DNA of 64,000 nucleotides from Siniperca chuatsi (taxonomy: Eukaryota; Chordata; Actinopteri; Centrarchiformes; Sinipercidae): assembly GCF_020085105.1 (NCBI RefSeq), contig NC_058051.1, positions 20,969,955 through 21,033,954 on the forward strand, given 5' to 3'. How positions within the stretch are numbered: position 1 is the stretch's first letter; the number at the start of each line of letters is the position of its first letter. The position numbers and the translations under genes were made by a program. Under the pieces are notes generated by a model. That model saw only the letters and a list, made by a program, of their open reading frames with translations. It made no database searches and had not been told where the DNA came from. This document shows positions 37,416-47,454 of the stretch, in pieces.

Positions 37416-37510
37416 AAATTCATACAACAATAACTGTGTGGTTGACAGTTAAGCTTCTCTTTGACAGCTCGACAACACCAGCTGCAGCAGCAGCAGCAGC
37501 CCTGCCTGGT
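37416..37510 (-). promoter_or_regulatory. RBSN: Probable noncoding first exon / promoter of RBSN
   Basis: On the minus strand a GTAAGT donor (37415-37410) follows sequence with a GC-rich start that includes a five-unit GCT/CAG run (about 37484-37500). This would fit a noncoding first exon. The assignment is inferred from position and the donor alone. Confidence 0.35.
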
Positions 37511-39009
37511 CATGTGATTAGCACTCAGTCTGTAAAGGAAGAGAAGAGGGACAAATGGTACGAAACACACGCGAACTGGACTTCACTGTCCATCACAACA
37601 CTTGACCACAATGTACAGCCTATATGGTGTTGTGTTACTAGAATATGCTCTACTGTGTCTTTTTCATGACACTGATCACAATGACCTTTTGGATGTTTTC
37701 CCATAATGAAAAGTGTAGGCCCACTGTTAAGGTTTCTTTGTCCAATTCTCAGCTTATTGTCATTTATTCTTTCATGTTAGTTCCCTTCTTCCCATACCTA
37801 CTTTATTTTGGATTTCATCCTTTTATTGCGTTATCCCATACTGTTGCCACTGTTGATTTGCTTTTCCCCTCTGATTTTGAAAGTCTAATATTCATTGCAA
37901 CAATTTCTTTTTTGATTGCTTCTTTTGTCTGCTTTTTCGTTTCCAGGAACACCTGAATGTACCACATGAATGTGATATTTTCCCTTGCCTAACTATTCTT
38001 GAATTGGTGAACAAGAGTTCATAATGCAGATCCTGATGATTACTGGCTGTACTACTGTTTAATGCCATTGTGTCATTGTATTTCTTCCTGTACTTCTTAT
38101 TTGTTTGATTCTGCCTTTGTTTTCTGTCTACTGTTAATAAGCCTCTTTAAAACCTAAACATGAGCAGTTCATGCTGCAAAAGTTTGCCATGACTAATGGA
38201 GTGTGCTTACTGTGAGCTCAGTTATGTTGGCAAATGCAAGGTTGGTGTGTAAGGCAGGAAACTTCCCCAGGAACCTCACTGTGTGTCAGTTGGTATGGGA
38301 CAATTTAATTAATTGTAAATTTGTTCAGAAATATGTACAACTGAAAGGATAAGAGCCTTAAGGTGGATCCTGCGTTATTACCTAACCCTGATGCTCCGTG
38401 TGTGTGCAGTGTAGAGCGGCCCTGTTTCAAAATCTAGTTTTAAGACCTCACAGTATATAGTTTTAGCCTAAGGCTCAGTTTCTGTGGCTCACAATTAAAA
38501 TGCCATGTGTAGTGCGCCCCGTGCACTTTAGTTATTGGTTACCTGATGGCAACAGGGTACATACACAATGCACAGAGAATAGGAGGAATAAGAGGTCAAT
38601 GAGGGCCCAAAGCTCATTTTTGCCCAGGGGCCCCCTAGTCAGTCATGAGCAAATTAAAATATAATTGGTAGGACTTTCTCAGTGGTTCTCAATCTGGGGG
38701 TCAGATGATTGAATGTGTAAGAAAGAAAAAATATTTCTGTTACATAAAATTATCTTTAATGTAATAGAATTCATTTTGAATTTTCAGAGATTTGTTTATT
38801 TTTTTGTTGAGAAATCCTGCATAGTTTTACCTTTTTCAGACCTCTGAAAACCCCTTCAAATCTAAAAAGAAATATCAGTCTTCGGTTAAACTGCTGAAAA
38901 CTCACATCCACATGCGATGAAGGGTCACAGGTAGACTTTGCTTCATTTTAAGGGCGCACAAACCAAAGATATTGGAAACCACTCATCTACACTATTCACA
39001 GAGTAATTG

Positions 39010-39051
<42 letters not shown>

Positions 39052-40100
39052 ATCTAAATGATATCTATTGCATGTCGCCTTCTGTCCTTGAGGCATCTCA
39101 TGTAGTCGGAAATAGTTCATGCATGAAATATAATTCATCTGAAATTGTTCATCCTGTATATTAGATAATGAGTTTGTCAATGCACTGAACCCTGAGCACA
39201 ACCGCTGGAGTTGAAAGTTGTGTGTGTGTTTCAGTGGAGCATCTCTACCATTAAGTCTCCTTCTCTAACTCATGTGTTTGATGATTCATTTGCATATTGA
39301 TCAGGCCTGTGGACAGCTGCTCCCAAGGCTCTGATGGAATGAGCCCAATTAAAGTGAGAGGAGGATACCTGACACACTCTAAAGGCAGGGTGACTGCTTT
39401 GTTGGACTACACACTAATTAGAGCTATAGTTGGGTTGAATAAACAGTTTAATAGACTTTAATAGTGCACCAGCGTGTGCATTTACTGCAACTAAAGCAAA
39501 CCATACATTTTTACCAATGCATTTTATTGTCCAACAAAAACATTGGTGGTTGACTTTAAGGCAAAGGTAGCTTTTAATTTACAACAATAGGTTAAATAAA
39601 CTTAATCCATGCAATAATGTGTAGAAAAATAATCAATGAGACATTTTATTTGCTGTGATATTCATCATAGTTTACATAAGTAGAAAAGAATGAATCACAA
39701 ATCAATAAATGAAGGAATTTCCTATGCAAAGCTGTAAACGTTAGCCACTTTGATCATATTTCAAGCATGTACTGTACTGACAAGTGCATGTTGCCTCACA
39801 GAGGCAACATCCAAAAGTCAGTAGACTAATGCTTTCATTCTTCAGTAGCCTAATTAACGGAATGAATACTAAATAAATATAATAATAACTCATTAATAAA
39901 GTTCAACTTAGGGCACGCACTCTCATGAAAACCTTATTTACAGCGATATAGCCAGTTTGGAGGACAATTACGCACAGGCTCTCCAAAGAAAAAACAACAG
40001 CAGATAAATGTTTTGCGATGATACAGTAACTTCCTGCCAAAGAAAAACTGTAGCACAAAAGGTTAAATGATGTAAATTATTTTTTCATTTTTAATAATTC
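37511..40100. other. Intergenic DNA between RBSN and TRH
   Basis: AT-rich, no coding signal. It includes a (GT)19 microsatellite at 39012-39049. Predicted frames of up to 103 codons (37645-37956) look like translated AT-rich noncoding DNA. Confidence 0.5.
39012..39049 (+). repeat. (GT)19 microsatellite
   Basis: Uninterrupted GT dinucleotides. Intergenic. Confidence 0.95.
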
Positions 40101-40123
40101 ATTATGGTCACTTAATTTACACA

Positions 40124-40129
40124 TTTATT
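40124..40129 (-). terminator. TRH: TRH polyadenylation signal
   Basis: TTTATT on the plus strand is AATAAA on the minus strand, 84 bases after the TRH stop codon. This gives a short 3' UTR. Usage is inferred. Confidence 0.55.
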
Positions 40130-40212
40130 TGTTTACAATAAAGCAGTACGCGCACACCATATTTTTGCTTAACCTACTCTCCATCCACTAAATCCTCCTC
40201 GGGTGCAAACCT

Positions 40213-41418
40213 TTAACCCGGGTGTTGTCTCTTCTCCTCGGCATGACTCTTGTTAATGTTGTCTAAAAAGTCGAGCAGCAAACTGGTCTTGCTGCAGCTC
40301 GTAGGGTCCAATACATCACATGGGCTGTTTGTGCCTAAATCCGGATTGGAGTTATCCCAAATCCGTTTTCCTGGGTGCTGACGCTTTTCCAACTCGGCGA
40401 GGTCTTCGTCTCCATCTGCATCCGCATCCCAGTCCCCATCGCCGTCCTCATCCTGGGGATGGCGCTTACCTGGATGCTGGCGTTTGCTGTGTAGCACCAG
40501 GTAGCGTTTGCCCGGGTGCTGTCGTTTTGAAAGTTCACTCAGGAGCATTACGGGGTTTTCTGAAATCTGTCCCGTCGTGAAGCGCTTTCCCGGGTGCTGC
40601 CTTTTCTGGAGCTCCATGAACGAGTGCACTTCATCTTCGCGTTTGCCCGGGTGTTGTCTCTTTTGAACATCCAAGTACTGTTCATCCTCGTCTTCTTCTC
40701 TCCTCCCCGGATGCTGCCGCTTCTCCAAATCCTCGTTGTATCTCTTACCGGGATGCTGTCGTTTTGTTACCCATTCTGTTTGAGAGGAAGATCCCTCTGG
40801 AGAAAGGAAAACATCATTTAGATTACTTCAAGTAGCCCCAAGTCTACTTTAAGTATCCCTTTACTGCAAAGATGTGTTTCCCCAGCTTGTCTATGTCGTG
40901 CGTAAACTGCGCATAAATTAATGTAATTGGTGGTCCATATTCCTTGCATTATATTAAATTGGAAGAAGATTCATTGCCATTTTCATGTTTTAAAACTTTA
41001 AAAACATTATTTTTTTATGTTTATTTATAATTATCTAACTGGAAAACATCCAACGTCTCAATGAGCCCACATATCAATATAATGGTAGTGGGAAATTAAA
41101 TTTAAGGGGTTTTTTTTAGGTTTTAAACTGAAAATGAAACATTTTTACTTACTTTATGGCACTATTTTACGCCATATCAATCGTTCTTGGGTCACCTGTC
41201 AAATTGATCCAAGACACATTTTACGCACCGTTTCTGCCGTCTTCATCCTGCATCTTTTTGAGAATGGACCGTAACAGGAGACCTTCTGCTCTTTGTAGTA
41301 TGATGTCGTCTATGTTCCTTCGGTCCGTCTCATCCTCATCAGGGATGCCCTGTCCTCCAGACACGGTCAAGTTGCAGACCACGAGAGAAGCCAAGATGAG
41401 CAGACATGTCCACTTCAT
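40213..41418 (-). CDS. TRH: Prepro-thyrotropin-releasing hormone, eight QHPG units
   Basis: Two coding exons, 41418-41229 and 40796-40213, encode a 257-aa precursor. The secreted tripeptide pGlu-His-Pro-NH2 is cut out at dibasic sites, trimmed, cyclised and amidated by PAM using the glycine of each QHPG. In TRH neurons it drives pituitary TSH and prolactin release and has wider roles in fish. The signal peptide is [20 protein letters not shown] (1-20, cleaved near 20-23). Seven QHPG units are flanked by KR on the left and KR or RR on the right (the second has RR). The eighth, after EEKR, ends at the stop codon with no residues beyond the glycine. Acidic spacers ([23 protein letters not shown]) separate the units. 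Eight copies fit what is known for several teleosts; mammals have five or six. Kozak context ATTACCATGA supports the start. Confidence 0.98.
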
Positions 41419-41945
41419 GGTAATGTAGTCGGTCTTCTGTTGAAGAAATAGACTGTGGTCGATGGGAAATATATTATAGAGATTTTTAAATTAATATGGG
41501 GGCAAGGTGAACTCAACATATGGCTGCGCTGCAGTGAGTATATTTCTTACGTTATTTGATTCAATATAGAGACCCGAAGCCTTATTTTTGTGAAAAGAAA
41601 TGTAAAACAATCGGAGGAGATAGTGTGTCAAGTGCAAATTGCAACTTGTTTCAATATGTTAAGAGCCGTTTTCTTAAAACGGATTGCTGTCATTTAATTC
41701 TGATCCGTTACAAGTTCTTGTAAAATCTTAAAACAAATTTAATTTAATTTCACCGCAGTAGCAGCGTTTAAAACTTGTTTTACAGGAAGAAAAGCTGAAT
41801 GGCATGCTGCCTGCAAACCCTTTCGAAATAAATTTGAATAACGCATAATAAATTTGACCTACCCAGATATGATGAAGCTGAAACACTAACACAAAAGATA
41901 GATTTACTTTGTATAAGTGCTTTTCTTAAAGTGCGTCAGACTCAC

Positions 41946-42060
41946 CTAGGAAGTATCCAAATTCTCCTCTTTCTCAGCCTCTGTTGAGCGCACTGCCTGC
42001 AGTGATGATAGTAGCTCTCAGCAGCGGTTGGTGACCCGTAAAGGCCAAGTCTAGAGGTAT
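41946..42060 (-). other. TRH: TRH noncoding first exon
   Basis: A donor reading CTAG|GTGAGTC on the minus strand (exon edge 41946) lies about 140 bases below a TATA box, giving an exon of roughly 110 bases. It joins exon 2 at acceptor ttcttcaacag, exon edge 41436. The three-exon layout with a noncoding first exon is that of vertebrate TRH genes. The transcription start is inferred from TATA spacing. Confidence 0.6.
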
Positions 42061-42084
42061 GAGCAGATAACTTTCCGCCTCAGC

Positions 42085-42160
42085 ATTTATACTAACCGGT
42101 CACTGTCGTCACAACAACGCGGGAGTCATTTTTCAGGATCCCTCGTCCCCACTGATGTCA
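42085..42160 (-). promoter_or_regulatory. TRH: TRH promoter: TATA box and CRE-like site
   Basis: TATAAAT on the minus strand (42091-42085) is followed upstream at about 65 bases by TGACATCA (42160-42153), one base from the consensus CRE TGACGTCA. TRH genes of mammals are controlled through CREB/thyroid-hormone-receptor sites in the proximal promoter, so a CRE-like element here is plausible. Function is not shown by sequence. Confidence 0.55.
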
Positions 42161-42794
42161 CCAAGTCGTGCGCAACTCGATGTGGTGAATGATCGACCTA
42201 TAGGGGCCGCTGCCCAACATGTTGTTTGAAAAACAAATAAACGCTTTTGAGTTTGAGATAGACAGCAGACACTAGTACACGATGACTGGATAAGAACAAT
42301 TTAGACTAATGCACAAGCCTTTGTTCACACTAAGTTTTCTAATCCGTTTTCTTGAAAGTTAAAAATCTTTTATTTTGCGTGGATAAATACAGTTTCATTT
42401 ATTTATAATCTTTCATATTGAGTATGAGTCTCCTTACAACAGGTTTCTATGTTTTTTATTGCTGTTCGCCACTTAGATGACGACATAAATGGTCTGAGTA
42501 TCGTAACAAAAAATCTGGTGTCTCTTATGGGGCGCCAGTAAGGGCTGCAGAGACATGCATTCATATTTTCATAAATACCCTAAGGTCACAGGACTCAGGA
42601 GGGAGAGCTGAATCCATCTGGTTCTTCTGAGCACAAATAATGTATTTTCTGGTCACGATGCAGCACAGACACGGATCTAACAAGTTTTACATGGAGTGGG
42701 AGCAGGGGATTTTGACTTAGTAGGTTATAAAGTAACCAGAAAAACAAACTGTGGTGACTTCTGAAGCCAGTTTTAATGTATATTAATGTGAGTT

Positions 42795-43455
42795 TTACTC
42801 AAGTACAAATTTGACATACTTATACTTTATTTGAGTAGGCCTATTTCAATTTTCTGGTATTTTGTACTTCTACTCAACTACAATATTGTACCGTTTACTC
42901 CACAACATTTATCTGACAACTGGAGTTGCTGGTTACTTTGCAGAATTAAGATCTTTCATTTAAAAAAACACATGAAGAACTTTTAAAATATGATGCATTG
43001 TAAAAAATTTAACAGTATATACAATTAGAAACGACTGGCTGATTAATCGATTAGCCAATTAGTCAATTACCAGAAAATTAATCTGCAGCTGTTTTGATAA
43101 TTGATTGATCAAGAAAATAATCACAGATTTATCCATAATGAAAATAATAATTAGTTGCATCTCTATAAACAATAGTTCAAACTATCTCCACCTCATCTAG
43201 CTACAACAGTAAAATGCTGCTGACATGTTAATGCCTGAGTAATAATAATCCAATGGAAACAGTCACAGGGGCAATTTGTCTGCATTGTGTACTTTTACTT
43301 TTGATACTTTAAAGTATATTTTCCTGATAATATTTCTTTACTTTTACTTAAGTAACATTCTGAATGCAGGACCTTTACTTATAATGGAATTTTTTACAGT
43401 GCGGTACTTTTACTTAAGTAAAGAATCTGAGTAGCTACTTCTTTCACCACTGGTC
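42795..43455. mobile_element. Fish MITE with ACTTTTACTTAAGTAA ends, with a nested element
   Basis: The right side (cctttactt...gtacttttacttaagtaaagaatctgagtagctacttctttcaccactgg) is the typical end of a very abundant teleost non-autonomous DNA element. The left side (gttttactcaagtaca...tgtacttctactcaactacaatattg) is its diverged inverted partner. At about 43030-43160 a second element (attaatcgattagccaatta...ttgattgatcaag) is nested inside. No coding sequence. Confidence 0.7.
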
Positions 43456-43675
43456 AATTTTGGTTACATTGGGTTAATGATTCAAGCAGCATTATCTCTG
43501 CAGGTGATGACACAAAGTGTTCTCTCTCCACCCAGACACCTCTGATATGATTTGCTGAGGTTTAACAGTGCAGATTTCTGCTGTCTGAAAAAGATCTATT
43601 TCCAACTGTCTATTTCTGTGCAGACGGAAGTGTGTCAGTATCAGCTTGAGATCGCCACAAAAACACACCATCGAC

Positions 43676-43736
43676 ATGGAAGTGGATGCAAACACACAGT
43701 GTTCATCTCAGCTGGACGTCAGATCAGTGGTGGTTG
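43676..43736 (+). other. Possible first coding exon of an unrecognised gene
   Basis: An ATG opens MEVDANTQCSSQLDVRSVVV and ends at a strong donor, TTG|GTGAGT. Read through to the exon-like block at 44130 the frame stays open. No family is recognised. This is a weak, splice-signal-based prediction only. Confidence 0.15.
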
Positions 43737-44129
43737 GTGAGTTCGCTTGAGTACTGGTGCACAACCCTTTTTGCCGAAAGTTGGCAGGTTAATTACAAGA
43801 AAGTAATTCAATTGTGGAAAACAACAACTGTGGATGTGGATGCAACTGTGTGGATTCCTGTTGAGAAAAGAAGTAGCTTTTTAGGAGATTTGGCCCTCAT
43901 CAACCTTATGTTGTTGAGCACCACTGAACTAAAGTATGAGACTTCTCAAATAAGTCACATAAGTCTCAATCCAAATCTCACCAAAAATATCTGTATGAAA
44001 CTATCTGTAGATCTTGTCCATTATGCAGAGTTATATCCCTTCACTGCCTGGATGAACTCCTACATAGTCAGTGGTGAATGTCGGCGTGAATTGAATTGAC
44101 CGTGTAATGCTATAATTACTTGCTTTCAG

Positions 44130-44217
44130 CGTGCGGTCACGTCCAATACTTCAAGCGGGTTCAGGCTCCTGGAGAGCCTGCTGTTAAAAACATCAAATCC
44201 ATGGTGGAAATCATTTG
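44130..44217 (+). other. Exon-like block of unknown gene
   Basis: An acceptor (tgctttcag) and a good donor (G|GTATGT) bracket 88 bases. They translate, in the frame set by the preceding candidate, to a peptide containing HVQYFKRVQAPGEPAVKNIK. Base composition is clearly higher in GC than its flanks and third positions look coding-like. I do not recognise the protein. It could be a lone exon, a pseudogene fragment or chance. Confidence 0.25.
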
Positions 44218-44959
44218 GTATGTTTAATGACCGATTTTTATTGAATAGTGTCTAGTGTCACTTATAAATATGATGTGTCTCATTTTCCTTTGTGAGTAAA
44301 CGGATAGCAATCTCTGTTTGACATTCTCTCTAATGATGAATTGACAATAAATTATGTCAATCTCCTCTCAAAAAGTGAGTTTGGTGAGAGTATTAACAAT
44401 TTAGTTAGCGTTTAAAGGGATGGAGTTTGGGTGATTTTAAGTGGGGTTGTATGAGGTGTTTATCCATAGTCAGTGTATTACCTACAGTAGAATGCAGTCG
44501 GCAGGTACCCAGTTCGGAGAAGCAAAGCATTGGGAAACTAAGCAATGCATTGCTGTGGACAGGGTCAGCTGCAGACCGTATTTTTGCCACCTAAAAGAAG
44601 GCCCACCTAAAATAATCTATATCAGTTTAAGCTATATTTAGAATATTTTCATTGCCTTACCTTACCTCACTGTAAGGCTGTGATTAAAATACTGCACACA
44701 CACAAAAAGCTCGCTATCAGAGTCTTTCAGAGCTGGGAAATCATAACAATTAGTATTCTAGTCAGCATTATGTACCTCATGTACAGAGGAAGAGAACAGG
44801 TTAAGTATATGCCCTATGCGGTGGGAGAAAATAATAAGACTCATTAGCCTCTGTCCTCTGTTTACTCTTGCTGGTGTTAATTATATATCTTTTAAAGTCA
44901 TGATGAACTTCTTCAGTGTGTAAAGGAAGTTCTGCAAAGCGTGCCTTCCTGTCATCCTG

Positions 44960-45440
44960 TATGTTTACCCAGATTAATGCTGTACAGATTAATGCCTGTA
45001 TCAAAAAGTGAGATTAGGGCGTTAGCAGCTATCTTTGGGTTTAACTCAGGTTTTCTAGTGTCTTTTAACCAGGTTAGATCACCATGGTAACCTACAGTAT
45101 GCTGCACAGATTGTGAACAGTAATTCATTCCACAATTTAGGTACCATGACAGCAAATGCAGTTACCCTTGGTTGCAAATCTAGAAATAGGAGCTGCAAGA
45201 AGAGCATTTTCTGTGGAGCTCAGTGTGCACCCTCGTCCATATGGACTCAGTAGGTCAGAGATATAGCTTGGAGCTAACTCATTTAACGCTTTGTAAGTGA
45301 TTAATAGAATTTTGATCTGTATTCTGGAAGCAATGGGAAGCCAAAGAAGGGATGCTAAAACTGGGGTTGGTGTTCGTCTCTTCTTGTGGTTCTAGTTAAA
45401 AGTAGAGCTGCTGCAGTGACAGTTGTAGATGCTTTTATTC
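44960..45440. repeat. Retroposon-like fragment
   Basis: Segments such as gagctaactcatttaacgc, tttgtaagtgattaatagaa and gcaatgggaagccaaagaag match, from memory, a dispersed teleost LINE-associated noncoding sequence. A similar decayed piece (gggcagcacagttttgggcaagctggagc) occurs at about 50170-50345. Family not assigned. Confidence 0.4.
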
Positions 45441-45518
45441 TCTTTTACATTCCTTCACTACAGCTCAGGGTAAATTGGTCAGTATTAAATATTTTTAGAC
45501 TCAATGAGATGATAATTG

Positions 45519-45795
45519 TTCAAGGGGAACTCCACCAATTTTATCCCGTGAAGACTACTAGTTTGAAAATAAGAAGTGATGTTACCAGCCCGCTGTAGCC
45601 AGCTCCTCACCCCTGCTTGAGGCTAGCAGCTCAAGGCAACATTAGCCACCACTAGCATAACACTCAGGAATCTCTGACCAAACTCTCGGCAGTCAGGTTG
45701 CACTGTGGGCAATCTAGGTGCCATGTTTTGACAAGAAAGAAGAATGTGTGGAATAAAAAACCTATTAAATATCTCTGGTTCTGCTGCATCGATTT
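45519..45795. mobile_element. Copy of the GGGGAACTCCAC-ended element
   Basis: Left end aaggggaactccaccaatttta; the interior matches 30411-30853 (taccagc..tgaggcta, actagcataaca, ttttgacaagaaa, tggaataaaa, atctctggttctgctgcat). The right end is lost or merges into the next repeat. Confidence 0.6.
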
Positions 45796-45949
45796 TCATG
45801 CAAACATGCACCCTGTGTTGTAGCTTCTTCTTCTATTCTAGTTGTGTGCAGCTCATGAGACTGAAACATTTTCCTCAGTAACTTAGTGCTTAATGATCCC
45901 TGCAGCCTTCCTCCTCGTTCTTTCAGTTCTGGGAAGTCAAAGGCAGTTG

Positions 45950-46810
45950 TGGTGAAAAAATCCCAACAAGCATGGAGCAACATTAGCATTCATTTGGAGT
46001 CGTTTTTCAGGCTAAGTCCAATATTCACTCTCTTTTAGCTCTGTTTTTGATTTTCTAGGGGAAATGTCTGGCTCTGTAACCACTAAATGCTCCTCTACGT
46101 TCACCAGTTAGTTGCTAACTTTACCATTTGGTGCTGAGCAAGTAACGTACAGTGGGTTTTTAAAGCTTTTTCGCTGAAAACAGCTGCCTGTTGGAGACTG
46201 TCCACCCATAGAAAAAGACAATATTAGTTGTTTCAGCAAGTGTCCCATAACGACATATATTTACGTTCAACTGACAACTTTAATAGAAGAGACTGCTGTT
46301 CGTTTCCTGTTTCTGTCAACATAAACCAGGATCAAGATCATTCCCTAACCTGAACTAAGTACTTATTTTAACCCAAAACCTAACCTATTCTAATCAAAGC
46401 CTTGTCATGTCATAAAACAGATTCATTTTTCGACAGCAATTTGTAACAGTTTTGGAAGGCACTGACAAATGATGTTGTTCTGCCAATATCAGATCAGGAA
46501 ACACTTCTATGTGTTGTTCTAAAAGGCAGTTACAAACGTAGTTTGTTGTTTAATTTTGAGGACTTGTTGGCCTGCTCCGGCTGGAAACAAGGGTGATGAG
46601 AGCGGTGAGAGTGAACCAAAACAGTAAAGTTGCAACCTGTAAAACCTAAACAATGAGCTGAAAGATGCTAAAACGCTTTGTAGAGCAGAGGGAAACTGTC
46701 GTGATAATTATCTGTGGGTTCGTTACCAAGAATGACCTCTTTCACATTACATGTAGTCAACTAACCCATTGTTAATATAAAAATATTTATTACAGCAGGT
46801 TTAAATTGAC
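45950..46810 (+). repeat. Dispersed repeat family X, copy 1 (interrupted)
   Basis: Shared blocks with 56890-57340: aatccaatattcactctc-ttttagctctgttt, ggctct..a.c.gctaaatgctcc, agttgctaac, gctttttc..tgaaaa-agctgcctg. Then, after an unshared insert at about 46200-46560, gatgagagc, gctaaaac, agggaaactg and gttaatataaaaatat. Noncoding, probably a non-autonomous transposon. The insert makes this copy longer. Confidence 0.6.
46211..46570. other. Unshared insert within repeat X copy 1
   Basis: Sequence absent from copy 3 at the matching point. No terminal repeats or coding sequence recognised. Confidence 0.3.
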
Positions 46811-47392
46811 AATAATGCAATCAGAGGGTAGCAGGTGGCTTTAGCAACCATGAAGTTTATACTGTAACCATGCTGCAGTAAGCCATAAACCACAGTGGGG
46901 AACAATGCCTCTTAGCAGTTCTAAAATCACATTGAGGCACAGCCTCTCATGACTTATGGCTTAATAATTTTCTAGTATTTATTTCAATACTTGGATGATG
47001 TTTTTGTTACATTAAAACTGATTGGTTCAGAAAAGGAGAGTCATTAAAAAAAGACTTCAAGTTCAGTTAAAGTCCTGAAAGTAGAGAGTGGATCTGTCGA
47101 CAGGTGAAATCCAACACCTCTGTGTTCATAGACACTTCAGGCCAAAGCAGTCAGAGGTGGCAAGTTAAAAGAAAAGACATCTGACTGGGACAGCAGGGGT
47201 GTGTAAGAAGTGTAGAGTAGGAGTAGCAGAAAACAAAGCGACACAAACAAATAAATAAACAAATGGAAAAGTGAGTGTGTGTCGATGGTGTGATAACCCT
47301 GTCCCCCAAAAGTGACACAGGCCTGACAGGGGTCACTGCGGCAGGGAATGAGTGACAGCTTACAGGGTGCGCTGGTGGAGATGGCTGACTGG

Positions 47393-47394
<2 letters not shown>

Positions 47395-47452
<58 letters not shown>
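47395..47452 (+). repeat. (GT)29 microsatellite
   Basis: Uninterrupted GT dinucleotides in intergenic DNA. Apparent long frames on both strands here are translations of this repeat. Confidence 0.95.

Positions 47453-47454
<2 letters not shown>

Noticed and set aside
43686-44099. 137-codon plus frame
   Set aside because: Different frame from the candidate exon at 43676-43736 and reads through its donor into AT-rich intron-like sequence.
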